Source: Streptomyces sp. HUAS CB01 (GTDB taxonomy: Bacteria; Actinomycetota; Actinomycetes; Streptomycetales; Streptomycetaceae). From it: 64,000 nucleotides of DNA. The first letter of the stretch is position 1. Each line of letters starts with the position of its first letter. The position numbers and the translations under genes are program-made. The notes under the pieces are model-generated. The model was not told the DNA's origin, did not search any database, and saw nothing but the letters and a program-made list of their open reading frames with translations. This document shows positions 53,299 through 62,103 of this stretch, piece by piece. The stretch covers positions 62,001 through 126,000 of the forward strand of contig NZ_CP129137.1 of NCBI RefSeq assembly GCF_030406905.1, read 5' to 3'.

Positions 53299-53574
53299 AT
53301 GACCCACCCGCACGTCCCCCGCCTTCGTCATCGCCCGCGGCCTCACCGCCCGGGTGTGTCCTTCGCCCTGGTCAACGGATCGGCCTTCGCCGTGCACGTG
53401 CTGCTCGCCTGCTCCGCAGCCGAGTTGATGGCCACCCGCGTCTGGGGAGAGACCAGCATCGGCGTCCTGGCCCTGCTCTTCCAGGGCTCCCTCCTGGTGT
53501 GGACGGCGACGCGGTACGACCGCCGCGCGGACGGACACCCGACTTCCCAGGGTGAAGGGCAGGAGAGCAGATGA
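53299..53574 (+). CDS. Small membrane partner of the sodium:solute symporter
   Basis: 91 aa from ATG 53299. Two hydrophobic helices: VSFALVNGSAFAVHVLLACS (~20-39) and IGVLALLFQGSLLVWTATRY (~54-73), ending YDRRADGH. A small two-helix protein translated just before and overlapping an SSS symporter by four bases matches the DUF485/YjcH-type partner of acetate (ActP) permeases. The role is probably to assist assembly or transport. Confidence 0.7.
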   Translation: MTHPHVPRLRHRPRPHRPGVSFALVNGSAFAVHVLLACSAAELMATRVWGETSIGVLALLFQGSLLVWTATRYDRRADGHPTSQGEGQESR

Positions 53575-55223
53575 GTCCGCGGATCCTGCTCGCCGCGCCC
53601 GGCGCCCTGGACAGCGACACGCAGGCCTTCGTCCTGGTGGGCTTTCTGACGCTCATCGTCCCCATCCTGTTCATCTGCGTCCTCAGCGGCCCCGAGAGGG
53701 ACCGGATCAACGACTTCTACACAGCGGGGCGCGGGCTGAAGCCCCTGCGCGGGGCCCTCGTCCTGTCCGGTGTCTACCTGCCCGCGGCCGCGGTGCTCGG
53801 CACCACGGGAAGTGTCGCGGTCTTCGGCTACGACGGGCTGTTCATCGCCCTGTGCACCGTGCTGTCACTCGGCGTGCTCCTCCTGCTGGCGCGCCCGCTG
53901 CGCGAGCGCGGCGGCTACACGCTGGGCGACACGTTCGCCCTGCGGGCTCCGGGGCCCGGGGCGAGGATCGCGACCGCCGTCGTGACCTTGAGCGTGTGCG
54001 TTCCCGTTCTGGTCGTGCAGCTCTCCGGCGCGGGCGTGACCACCACGGCGCTGCTGGGAATGACCGGGCCTGGCGCCGAGAAGACAGCCATCGTCATGAT
54101 CGGCGCACTGGTCGTCTGCGCCACGGTGTTCGGCGGCATGCGCGGCACGATCGTCATTCAGGTGATCAAGACTGTGGTGCTGCTCGGCTCGGCCCTGACG
54201 GTGGCGGCGGTGCTGCTCCATCGTTTTCACTGGAGCGCCGATTCCTTGATCGACGCCGCCAGAGAGGGCAGTGGCCGTCCCGCCGGCTATATGCGTCCCG
54301 GCCTCCGGTACGCCGCGAGCAACGACCCCGAAGGCACGCTCGACTTCATCGGCCTGATGATCACCGTCGTGCTGGGAGTGGCGTGCCTGCCCCACGTCGC
54401 CATGCAGCTCAGCACCGCTCCCGACGGGGCCACCGCGCGCCGTACGGTGCGCCACAGCATCGGCATCGTCGGCACGTTCTGCCTCACCACTGCTCTGATG
54501 GGCCTCGCGGGCGCCGCGTTGATCGGCGCGCCGGCGATCGTCGCCGCGGACCCCGGCGGCAACAGCACCCTGCTGCTGCTCACCGGCGAACTGGCGGGCG
54601 GCTCGTCGCCCCGGACGAACGGCGCGCTTCTCGTCGTCCTGGTTTCCTGCGCCGTGTTCCTCACCACGCTGGCCGCCGTGGCGAGCATCACCCTGGCGGC
54701 CGCGGGGGCGATCGCCCACGACCTGTACACGAAGGCGCTGCGCCGTGGGTGCACCACCGAGGGCCGCGAGGTGGCCGCCGCCCGCCTGGCGTCCACCGGG
54801 GTCGGAATCCTGAGCATCGTGCTGGCGGTCTGGGTGCAGGGATGGAACGTCCTGTTCCTGACGACGATGTCCCTGGCGGTGGCGGCCTCCTGCCTGCTTC
54901 CGGCGCTGGTGTACTCCCTCTTCTGGAGCGGTTACACCCGAACCGGGCTGCTCTGCACTCTGTACGGGGGCCTGTGCTGCACCGTCGGACTGCAGATCTC
55001 CAGTCCGGTCTTCTCCGGCACCCCCTTGGCGCTCTTCCCGGAGCGGCACATCGACTGGTTCCCGCTGGAGACGGTGGCCCTCGTGTCGATTCCCGCCGGC
55101 TTCCTGTTCGGCTGGCTGGGCAGCGGCGCCGGAAGGCGAGGAAGGAAGGGAGGGCAAGGACGTCCGGGACAGCCGAGTGGTCGACGGGAGCCCCAGACCA
55201 CCGAGGCCGACTGGGCCACTTGA
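53571..55223 (+). CDS. Sodium:solute symporter (SSS family, ActP-like)
   Basis: 550 aa, about 13 helices. N-terminal DRINDFYTAGRGLKPLRGAL (the family's FY.AGR.L signature), LPAAAVLGTTGSVAVFGYDG, LGDTFALRAPGPGARIATAV, VFGGMRGTIVIQVIKTVVLL (GGM.g....d..q), LGVACLPHVAMQLSTAPDGA (the LP.H...R...) and VASITLAAAGAIAHDLYTKA. It fits the actinobacterial MctP/ActP group that imports monocarboxylates such as acetate or pyruvate with Na+ or H+. The last ~30 residues are a basic Gly-rich tail. No acetyl-CoA synthetase is adjacent. 55224-55474 shows no gene. Confidence 0.88.
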   Translation: MSPRILLAAPGALDSDTQAFVLVGFLTLIVPILFICVLSGPERDRINDFYTAGRGLKPLRGALVLSGVYLPAAAVLGTTGSVAVFGYDGLFIALCTVLSLGVLLLLARPLRERGGYTLGDTFALRAPGPGARIATAVVTLSVCVPVLVVQLSGAGVTTTALLGMTGPGAEKTAIVMIGALVVCATVFGGMRGTIVIQVIKTVVLLGSALTVAAVLLHRFHWSADSLIDAAREGSGRPAGYMRPGLRYAASNDPEGTLDFIGLMITVVLGVACLPHVAMQLSTAPDGATARRTVRHSIGIVGTFCLTTALMGLAGAALIGAPAIVAADPGGNSTLLLLTGELAGGSSPRTNGALLVVLVSCAVFLTTLAAVASITLAAAGAIAHDLYTKALRRGCTTEGREVAAARLASTGVGILSIVLAVWVQGWNVLFLTTMSLAVAASCLLPALVYSLFWSGYTRTGLLCTLYGGLCCTVGLQISSPVFSGTPLALFPERHIDWFPLETVALVSIPAGFLFGWLGSGAGRRGRKGGQGRPGQPSGRREPQTTEADWAT

Positions 55224-55474
55224 CCTCGTGGCGGCCGGAGCCCGCGATCCAGCGGTGTGCCGCCCGGACCCGTATCCCGAGGCCCTGCGCCACGCCTGCG
55301 CCTACTGGTCCGAGGACGGCACGAGATCACCGGCTCCACGGCGCACGCCGGCCACCGGGGCCCGCCGACGGACCTGCAGCGACCGGCACCGGGCCGCACG
55401 GGCCGGAGAGTCCGGTCGGCGTGACGACACGGGGTCGCTGCGCCGGCCCGGGCCGTCTTCCCGGCGCGCTCCGC

Positions 55475-56149
55475 TCACTCGCCTGCGTCGAGGGCGTCGG
55501 CGAGGTGCGGGTCGATGTGTCTGAGCGCCGCCACGGCGAACTGGGTCGTGAACTCGGCGGCCGATGCCGGATTCAGCGAGTCTGCGACGAGCGTGTACCT
55601 CGCACCCTCGACGACCAAGCCGACGACGAAGGAGGCGCAGAGCTCGGCACTCGTCCCCCAGGTGCCACGGCCGTGGCGCTTGGTGAAGTACCGGATCCGG
55701 CGCGTGATCTCCCGGGAGGCGGCCGACATCAGCCGTTGCCTGGCCTCGGCCGCCGACCCCGTCGCGTGCGCGCCGAAGAGCAGCCGGAATCTCGCCGGAT
55801 GAACGTCCGCGTAATCGAAGAACGAGGCCACGCCGGCGCGCACCTGCTGTTCGAGCGGGAGATCGGCCGCTGCCGCGTAGGCCTCGAAGAGCGCACTCGC
55901 CAGGGTGTCGGCTGCGAGGTCGGCGCATCTGCCGAACAGGTCCTCCTTGCTGCCGAAGTGTGCGTACAGCGTGGGTTTGGTGGATCTCGCACGTGCGGCA
56001 ACGACGTCCATCGTCGCCGCGTGGAATCCGGCCTCGCTGAAGACCGCGGCGGCCGCGTCCAGCATCTCGTCGTCGGTCGGGCGGGCCGCAGGGGGGCGGC
56101 CCGTTGGACGCCGTGGCGCGGAGCCGGCCTCGGGCAGGTGATCAGCCAT
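55475..56149 (-). CDS. TetR/AcrR family regulator
   Basis: 224 aa from ATG 56149. The helix-turn-helix is about residues 25-70 (DDEMLDAAAAVFSEAGFHAA, TMDVVAARARSTKPTLYAHF, GSKEDLF). The C-terminal domain contains QQVRAGVASFFDYADVHPAR and FVVGLVVEGARYTLVADSLN. Two TTTAC-N6-GTAAA palindromes lie at 56159-56202 between it and the divergent ATPase gene, so it probably represses both itself and that gene. Confidence 0.88.
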   Translation of the reverse strand: MADHLPEAGSAPRRPTGRPPAARPTDDEMLDAAAAVFSEAGFHAATMDVVAARARSTKPTLYAHFGSKEDLFGRCADLAADTLASALFEAYAAAADLPLEQQVRAGVASFFDYADVHPARFRLLFGAHATGSAAEARQRLMSAASREITRRIRYFTKRHGRGTWGTSAELCASFVVGLVVEGARYTLVADSLNPASAAEFTTQFAVAALRHIDPHLADALDAGE

Positions 56150-56158
56150 GACCACCAC

Positions 56159-56202
56159 TTTACTTCCGGGTAAACCGGGATTACGGTTTACTCCGTAGTA
56201 AA
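56159..56202. promoter_or_regulatory. Pair of TetR operators
   Basis: TTTACTTCCGGGTAAA (56159-56174) and TTTACTCCGTAGTAAA (56187-56202), centres 28 bases apart, between divergent starts. Confidence 0.65.
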
Positions 56203-56260
56203 TGCGGATGTGCACGACTCCCTGACTGGAGAAACCGGCCAGGGCCTTGTGGAGGCTTTC

Positions 56261-56749
56261 ATGCACCACACTCACCTCATACGGCCCGCCGCGACCGCCG
56301 CAACGCGCCCCGTCCCCGCCGCGCCCCTGGGACTCGCCGCCGACCGGGAGCTGACCGTCGCCGGCCCCTGGCGGCTCCCACGGACCCCCGACGCCTGCGG
56401 CCAGGCCCGGAGTGCGGTGTGCGGCATCCTGGCCGACTGGGGCCTGGACCAGCTTGCGGACACGGCCGAACTCCTGGTCAGCGAACTGGTCGGCAATGCG
56501 CTGCTGCACGCGTACGGTCCCGTCTCCCTCACCGTGGTACGCCGCGAGGTCATTTGTTGCCAGGTCCGGGACGGCAGCCGGAAACTGCCGCAGCTCCGTC
56601 CGGCGCAGACCACCGACGAATTCGGCCGCGGCCTGCGTTTGGTTGACCAGATCGCGAGCAAATGGGGAGCCGACCCCACACCCTGGGGCAAGGAAGTCTG
56701 GTTCGAACTTCCGGAAGCGCCGGACCCCCTCGCTGGAGGGTGGGACTGA
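56261..56749 (+). CDS. RsbW-like ATP-binding protein (GHKL ATPase)
   Basis: 162 aa from ATG 56261 (GGAGG five bases before it; GTG 56210 is also in frame). N-box AELLVSELVGNALLHAYGPV, G1-type CCQVRDGSRKLPQL, G2 DEFGRGLRLVDQIASKWGAD, then PWGKEVWFELP. It is the second protein of this type in the window, diverged from the one at 6660. Such proteins usually switch sigma factors. Its promoter region overlaps the TetR operator pair, an unusual link between a one-component repressor and a partner-switch ATPase. Confidence 0.82.
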   Translation: MHHTHLIRPAATAATRPVPAAPLGLAADRELTVAGPWRLPRTPDACGQARSAVCGILADWGLDQLADTAELLVSELVGNALLHAYGPVSLTVVRREVICCQVRDGSRKLPQLRPAQTTDEFGRGLRLVDQIASKWGADPTPWGKEVWFELPEAPDPLAGGWD

Positions 56750-56768
56750 GCGAGGCGCCCGCGCCTGA

Positions 56769-56958
56769 GGTTGCGTCCTGAGAGGTGCTGTACGGGTTCG
56801 ACCTGATCCGGGGTTTGCTCCGGCGTCGGGGTGAGCCCCGCACAGACGAAGGGCCACGGGCTGATCTTTCAGGACGGCCAGGTGGGGGCTCGGTGCACCG
56901 TTGACGCGGGGCCGATGAACGCAGGCCCGGCCCTGGGCCCGGACTGACGGACGTGACC
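56769..56958 (+). repeat. Solo IS256-family end
   Basis: 56769-56868 closely matches the left 100 bases of the IS256 element at 47493 (GGTTGCGTCCTG, GTACGGGTTCGACCTGATCC, then ACAGACGAA and GGCTGATCTT). GGACGTGACC (56949-56958) matches its right tip. The transposase is absent, so this is a deletion relic or a small non-autonomous derivative. 56959-57087 shows nothing else. Confidence 0.7.
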
Positions 56959-57087
56959 GACAGGTGGGTCCCCCATGTCCGGGAGCCCTGCGTGATCGCG
57001 GGCTGCCACGGCGCCGGGAAGTGGGCAGCAGTGGCATCGCGCGCACCCCCGGTCCGACGTGGTCGGGCGAGATCGTAGGCTCTTGGC

Positions 57088-57690
57088 ATGGCGGGTACAC
57101 AGTCGCGCGGGGCGGAGCGGGGGCCGGGACGGCCGCGGGAGGAGCGGGTCACCGGGGCGGTCCTGAACGCGGTCGTCGACCTGGTCACCGAACAGGGAAT
57201 CGGGGCCGTCACGATGGATGCCGTCGCCGCACGCGCCGGCGTGAGCAAACCCGCCATCTACCGGCGATGGCCCACCAAGCAGGACCTGATCATCGCCGCT
57301 GCCGAGACCCGAATCGGCGTCCTGTCGGTACCTGATCTGGGCGACTTCCGTGCGGAACTCCGTTTGATACTCACCACTCGTCTGGAGGCGTACCGCCTGC
57401 CGGGATCGGACCGGCTGATCGCGGGCCTGATCGGCGCGGCGGCCGAGACGGGCGCGGTGCGGGGCCAGTACGTGGAGTACACCGAGCGGATCACGAGCGA
57501 GACCAGGCGCATCCTGGAGCGCGGGATCGCGCGCGGTGAGGTGCGGCCCGACACCGACGTCCGGGCCGCGGCGACCCTGGTGGCCGCACCGCTGCTCTTC
57601 CGGCTGATCGTCGAGCAGGAGCTGCCCGACGCCGCGCTGGTGGACACACTGGTGGACCTCGTCAGCCGCGCGGTCCGCTCAGCCGCCTGA
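57088..57690 (+). CDS. TetR/AcrR family regulator of the catabolic cluster
   Basis: 200 aa from ATG 57088. The helix-turn-helix is about residues 20-65 (TGAVLNAVVDLVTEQGIGAV, TMDAVAARAGVSKPAIYRRW, PTKQDL). The C-terminal domain is of the TetR_C type with FRAELRLILTTRLEAYRLPG and ETRRILERGIARGEVRPDTD. The gene reads toward the dioxygenase operon and ends 114 bases before it. Repeats TAACGAT and the inverted pair GTAACG/CGTTAC at 57760-57795 are likely binding sites. Confidence 0.88.
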   Translation: MAGTQSRGAERGPGRPREERVTGAVLNAVVDLVTEQGIGAVTMDAVAARAGVSKPAIYRRWPTKQDLIIAAAETRIGVLSVPDLGDFRAELRLILTTRLEAYRLPGSDRLIAGLIGAAAETGAVRGQYVEYTERITSETRRILERGIARGEVRPDTDVRAAATLVAAPLLFRLIVEQELPDAALVDTLVDLVSRAVRSAA

Positions 57691-57759
57691 GCGGTCTCCC
57701 GCCCCGGATCTCCGGCTCGAATTTCGATGCCTGCGGACCCTTGTCTCCGCGCACCCTAA

Positions 57760-57795
57760 TAACGATACTTCCAGTAACGATTTCCCCCCCGTTAC
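57760..57795 (+). promoter_or_regulatory. Probable operator of the dioxygenase operon
   Basis: TAACGAT at 57760-57766 and 57775-57781 (direct, 15-base period) and GTAACG (57774-57779) inverted to CGTTAC (57790-57795), ending just before the ribosome site GGAGG. Confidence 0.5.
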
Positions 57796-57804
57796 GGAGG
57801 ACTC

Positions 57805-58728
57805 ATGGACAACGTCGTGACCGCCCCCGCCCCCGCGCTCGACAAGCCCCTGATGCACTACGGGAAGCGCACGCTCGAGCGCATCGCGCCCGGCATGCCC
57901 CAGCCCGACTACCGGCTCCTGGACGTCTGCCCGCTCACCCCGCACATCGGCGCCGAGATCGAGGGCGTCGACCTCTCGCTCCCGATCGGCGAGGACCTCG
58001 CGGAGGAGATCAGGCAGGCCCTGCTGGAGTGGAAGGTGCTGTTCTTCCGCGATCAGCACGCCTTCGACCCGCAGTCCCAGCTCGCTGTCGCCGGCCTCTG
58101 GGGCGAGCCGGAGCCCAACCCCTTCTTCCCCAAGGGCGACACCGTCGGCGTCTCCCGTCTGGCCAAGGACGCGATGGCCATCGGCACCGAGAACATCTGG
58201 CACAGCGACCACTCGTTCATGGCCGCGCCGGCCCTCGGCTCCGTCCTGCGTGCCGTCGAGGTCCCGTCCGCGGGCGGCGACACCATGTGGGCGGACATGT
58301 CGGCCGCGTACGACAACCTCTCCGAGGCCATGAAGGCCCGGATCGAGGGGCTCACCGCCGTGCACGACTGGGTGCCGAGCTGGGGCTGCTTGATGACCGA
58401 GAGCCAGATCGCCGCGCACCGCGAGAACCTGCCGGCCGTCGAGCACCCCGTGGTCGTCCGCCACCCGCGCACCGGCCGCAAGCTCCTCTACGTCAACGAG
58501 CCCTTCACCACGCGGATCGTCGGGCTGTCGGACCCCGAGAGCCGCGAACTGCTCGAGGAGCTCGTGCTCCAGGCCCGGATCCCCGAGTACCAGGTGCGCT
58601 TCCGCTGGCAGCCGGGCTCCGTCGCGATCTGGGACAACATCGCCACCCAGCACTACGCAATCAGCGACTACTTCCCGCAGCGCCGTGTCATGGAGCGCAT
58701 CGCAATCGCCGGCGTCCCGCTGTCCTGA
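57805..58728 (+). CDS. TauD/TfdA-family Fe(II)/2-oxoglutarate dioxygenase
   Basis: 307 aa from ATG 57805 (ACGGAGG upstream). The fold start is CPLTPHIGAEIEGVDLSLPI, LLEWKVLFFRDQHAFDPQSQ; the iron ligands are His133 and Asp135 in NIWHSDHSFMAAPA and His283 in IATQHYAISDYF; the 2-oxoglutarate Arg is in RRVMERIAIAG (~294-298). The family hydroxylates taurine, alkylsulfates, phenoxyacetates, carnitine-like compounds and others, splitting off an aldehyde in many cases. An aldehyde dehydrogenase and an acyl-CoA ligase follow in the operon, which suggests hydroxylation, aldehyde release, oxidation and CoA activation. The substrate is unknown. Confidence 0.9.
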   Translation: MDNVVTAPAPALDKPLMHYGKRTLERIAPGMPQPDYRLLDVCPLTPHIGAEIEGVDLSLPIGEDLAEEIRQALLEWKVLFFRDQHAFDPQSQLAVAGLWGEPEPNPFFPKGDTVGVSRLAKDAMAIGTENIWHSDHSFMAAPALGSVLRAVEVPSAGGDTMWADMSAAYDNLSEAMKARIEGLTAVHDWVPSWGCLMTESQIAAHRENLPAVEHPVVVRHPRTGRKLLYVNEPFTTRIVGLSDPESRELLEELVLQARIPEYQVRFRWQPGSVAIWDNIATQHYAISDYFPQRRVMERIAIAGVPLS

Positions 58729-58778
58729 ACAGGCAGGCACCGGCCCTCCCCTCCCCATCCAGCCTCCGCGGAGCCCTT

Positions 58779-60137
58779 GTGACCGACACCGAAGTCGCAC
58801 CCGCTGTGCCCGTCGGCATCCCGAAGCCGACGAACAGATCGAGACGCCGAGCGTGGATCGTCACCGCGCTGCTCGTCGTCTTCATGATGATCAATTTCGC
58901 CGACAAGTCCGTGCTCGGTCTGGCCGCAGACCAGATCCGCGAGGACCTCGGCCTGTCCGCAGCAGCGTTCGGACTCGCCAACAGCGCCTTCTTCCTGCTG
59001 TTCTCGGTCTGCGGCGCCGCGGTGGGGCTGCTCGCCGACCGCATACGGCCCAAGTGGCTGCTGCTGGCGATGGCCGTTCTGTGGTCCGTCTCCCAGGCTC
59101 CGCTGGCCGTGGGCGGAGGGTTCGCGGTGCTCATCACCTCGCGTGTCCTCCTCGGCGCCGCCGAGGGGCCCGCCTTCCCCGTCGCGCAGCAGGCCACCCT
59201 GTCCTGGTTCCCCAATCACCGACGGAACCTGCCCGGGGCGCTGATCGTGCTGGGGGTCACCCTGGGAGTCCTGGTCGCCGCTCCCGTACTGACGTGGGTG
59301 ATCCACCACCACGGCTGGCGCTCGGCCGTCGCCGTGGTGGCGCTCGCCGGTGTGGTGTGGGCTCTGCTGTGGATCCCCTTCGGCGGGGAGGGACCGTACG
59401 CAGCCGCGTCGGACAAGGGCTCCCCGGCGTCGGCCGGCCCCGGCGACGGGACGGGGACGGGTGAGGGGACGGGGGCCGGAACCGGGACGGGCCCGGCCCG
59501 GCACAGGACGCCGTACCGCCGGATCCTCGCCACCCGTACCTGGATCGGTGCGACGACCGCCTACTTCGGTACCTACTGGGTCATCGCCTTCGCCCTGGTC
59601 TGGCTCCCTTCCTACCTCCACGACGGGCTGGGCTACTCCTCGGCCGCGTCCACCCGGTTGCTGATGCTGTTCTGGGGTCTGAGCGGCGTCGTCGTGCTCG
59701 GACAGGCGGGCCTGACCGGATGGCTGCTGCGCCGCGGGATCGCGAGCCGGTGGGCCCGTGGCAGGGTCGGCGGAATCCTTCTGCTCATCGGCGCCGCAGC
59801 ATGCCTGGCCCTGCCGTCGGCCCCGGCCGGCGCCGCGTCCGTCGTGCTTCTGGTCGCCGGATTCGGGCTCGCCGGAGCGATGGGCAGCGTCGCCGCCACC
59901 ACTGTCGCAGAGCTGGTCCCGGCCGATCGCCGGGGCGGCGCCCTGGGCATCATGAACGCCGTGGTGACCATCGCCGGTCTGATCGCCCCGACACTGATCG
60001 GCCGCCTCGTGGACACCCATGGAGCGGGGGGCTACCCGTACGCGGTCCTCATCACCGGTGGCGTGCTGCTGCTGAGCGGAACCGCCGCCGTCACGCTGAT
60101 CGACCCGGACCGCGACGCGCGCCTGCTGTCCGCGTGA
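58779..60137 (+). CDS. MFS transporter
   Basis: 452 aa from GTG 58779. Twelve predicted helices: AWIVTALLVVFMMINFADKS, ANSAFFLLFSVCGAAVGLLA with DRIRPKWLLL (loop 2-3 motif), VLITSRVLLGAAEGPAFPVA (anion/ACS-like helix 4), then after a central loop VIAFALVWLPSYLHDGLGYS and AVVTIAGLIAPTLIGRLVDT. The NFADKS...GLAADQI and RVLLGAAEGPAFP patterns fit the anion:cation symporter group that takes up organic acids. The central loop holds a Gly/Thr-rich low-complexity segment (GDGTGTGEGTGAGTGTGP). Probably imports the operon's substrate. Confidence 0.85.
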   Translation: MTDTEVAPAVPVGIPKPTNRSRRRAWIVTALLVVFMMINFADKSVLGLAADQIREDLGLSAAAFGLANSAFFLLFSVCGAAVGLLADRIRPKWLLLAMAVLWSVSQAPLAVGGGFAVLITSRVLLGAAEGPAFPVAQQATLSWFPNHRRNLPGALIVLGVTLGVLVAAPVLTWVIHHHGWRSAVAVVALAGVVWALLWIPFGGEGPYAAASDKGSPASAGPGDGTGTGEGTGAGTGTGPARHRTPYRRILATRTWIGATTAYFGTYWVIAFALVWLPSYLHDGLGYSSAASTRLLMLFWGLSGVVVLGQAGLTGWLLRRGIASRWARGRVGGILLLIGAAACLALPSAPAGAASVVLLVAGFGLAGAMGSVAATTVAELVPADRRGGALGIMNAVVTIAGLIAPTLIGRLVDTHGAGGYPYAVLITGGVLLLSGTAAVTLIDPDRDARLLSA

Positions 60138-60240
60138 CGACGCACCCTCGTCCGGTCATCTGTGCGCCCGGGGCCGGTCCCCGCACAGCGCCGGGAAGCA
60201 GCCCCAACCGCCCGGCTCCCGACCTTCCACAGGGAATGAC

Positions 60241-61947
60241 ATGAACACCAGCACCCTCGACACCTCCTTCCTCGACCGCACCGTGACCGACGTACGCGGC
60301 AGCGCCGAGTCCTGGTCCGCCACCCCGCTCACCGAACGCATCGCCCTCCTGGAGCGCCTGCTGCCGCGTGTGGTCTCCCGTGCCCCCGAGCTGGTCGCGG
60401 CCGGTGCCCGCGCGAAGGGGTACGCCCCCGATTCGCCGTGGGCCGCCGAGGACTGGATCGGCGGGCCGTGGGCCCTGGCGCAGAACGCCGCAGCGTATCT
60501 GCACGTGCTGCGGCGGATCGCCGCGGGCAAGGATCCCGTCGGCGCCGAGGCCGTCCACGAGGAGGACGGCCGCACGCGGGTCGACGTCTTCCCCGCCACC
60601 GGCTGGGACACCCTCCTGTTCAACGGCTTCACGGCCCAGGTGTGGATGCGCCCCGGCACCACCGCGGAGCAGGCACGGAGCCGTGCGGCGGGCGAGTACC
60701 GGGACAGGCCCGGCCGCCCGGCCGTGGCTCTGGTGCTCGGGGCCGGCAACGTCGCCGCCATCACCGCGCTGGACATCCTGCACAAGCTCTACGCCGAGGG
60801 CCAGGTCGTCATCGCCAAGATGAACCCGGTCAACGACTATCTACGCCCCCACTTCGAGTACGTCTTCGCCGAGTTCGTCGAACGCGGCTGGGTGCGTTTC
60901 GTCGACGGCGGTGCGGCCGAAGGCGGTTACCTCGCCGCCCACGGGGACGTGGACGCCGTTCACGTCACCGGCAGCGACCGCACCCACGACGCCATCGTCT
61001 GGGGCACCGACGAGGAAGCCGAGCAGCGCCGCCATGAGGACCGGCCGCTCATGGACAAGCCCTTCAGCAGTGAACTGGGCGGTGTCAGCCCCTGCATCGT
61101 GGTGCCGGGGCCCTGGAGCGACGCCGACTTCCGCTTCCAGGCAGAACACATCGTCACCAGCAAGATGAACAACTCCGGGCACAACTGCATCGCCAGCCAG
61201 ATTCTGGTCGTGCCGCGCGACTGGGACGGCACCGAGCGGCTCCTGGCAGAGATCCGGCGGCTGCTGCGCGAACTGCCTCCGCGCACCGACTACTACCCGG
61301 GCGCCGGCGGGCGCCTCGCCTCCGTCCTCGCCGCCCACCCGCAGGCGGAGACTCACGGCGACGGCTGCCGACTGCTCGTCCCCGACATCACCGACCACGA
61401 CGACGTCCTCATCACCGAGGAGGTCTTCGGCAGCGCGCTGGGCGTCGTACGCCTGCCCGGACCGACTCCGGCCGCATTCCTGCGCCACGCCGTCGACTTC
61501 GCCAACGACACTCTCCCGGGCACGCTCGGCGCCACTCTGATCGTCCACCCGAGGACCGAGAAGGCCCACCGGGAGGCGGTGCGCACCGCGATCGCCGACC
61601 TGCGCTACGGCACCTTGGGCGTCAACTGCTGGTCGGCGGTCGGCTTCCTGCTCGGCTTCACCCCGTGGGGCGCCCACCCCGGGCACACCCGCCAGGAAAT
61701 CGGCAGCGGCATCGGCTTCGTGCACAACGCGTTCATGCTCGAGGACATCGAGAAGACCGTGCTGCGCGCCCCGTTCACCCCCGCTCCGCGTGGTCTGGTC
61801 ACGGGCGACCCGTCACTGTCCCCCCGCCCGCCGTACTTCGTCACCAACCGCACCGCACTGACCACCGTGGAGCGCGTCACCCGCTTCTCGGCCGCACCCA
61901 GCGTGAGGAAACTGCCCGCTCTCCTCGCATCCGCGTTGCGGGGCTGA
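60241..61947 (+). CDS. Aldehyde dehydrogenase family protein (long form)
   Basis: 568 aa, about 70 longer than classic ALDH. NAD loop ALVLGAGNVAAITALDILHK, VHVTGSDRTHDAIVWG, general base Glu278 in DKPFSSELGGVSPCIVVPG, catalytic Cys316 in MNNSGHNCIASQILVV, and LITEEVFGSALGVVRL near the C-terminus. The N-terminal ~130 residues diverge and include IGGPWALAQNAAAYLHVLRR. It would oxidise the aldehyde released by the dioxygenase to an acid. It lies 103 bases after the MFS gene with AGGGA before the ATG. The unusual length marks a little-studied subgroup. Confidence 0.87.
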   Translation: MNTSTLDTSFLDRTVTDVRGSAESWSATPLTERIALLERLLPRVVSRAPELVAAGARAKGYAPDSPWAAEDWIGGPWALAQNAAAYLHVLRRIAAGKDPVGAEAVHEEDGRTRVDVFPATGWDTLLFNGFTAQVWMRPGTTAEQARSRAAGEYRDRPGRPAVALVLGAGNVAAITALDILHKLYAEGQVVIAKMNPVNDYLRPHFEYVFAEFVERGWVRFVDGGAAEGGYLAAHGDVDAVHVTGSDRTHDAIVWGTDEEAEQRRHEDRPLMDKPFSSELGGVSPCIVVPGPWSDADFRFQAEHIVTSKMNNSGHNCIASQILVVPRDWDGTERLLAEIRRLLRELPPRTDYYPGAGGRLASVLAAHPQAETHGDGCRLLVPDITDHDDVLITEEVFGSALGVVRLPGPTPAAFLRHAVDFANDTLPGTLGATLIVHPRTEKAHREAVRTAIADLRYGTLGVNCWSAVGFLLGFTPWGAHPGHTRQEIGSGIGFVHNAFMLEDIEKTVLRAPFTPAPRGLVTGDPSLSPRPPYFVTNRTALTTVERVTRFSAAPSVRKLPALLASALRG

Positions 61948-62103
61948 CGACTTTGCGCCTGCTGCAGGCATCAGTTCAGCGCAGCGCACCAGGAAGTTCC
62001 GTCCGCGCACCGCCCTTGCCGTGACGTGCCGTTCCACGGACCGGCTCCGGTGGCCGATACCTCTTTCCGCCGCTTCCACCGACACACCCCACGGAGACCT
62101 CAC

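Noticed and set aside
53552..56173. 873-codon open frame on the plus strand overlapping the symporter
   Set aside because: It is a second frame of the symporter and then antisense to TetR; no membrane helices or motifs.
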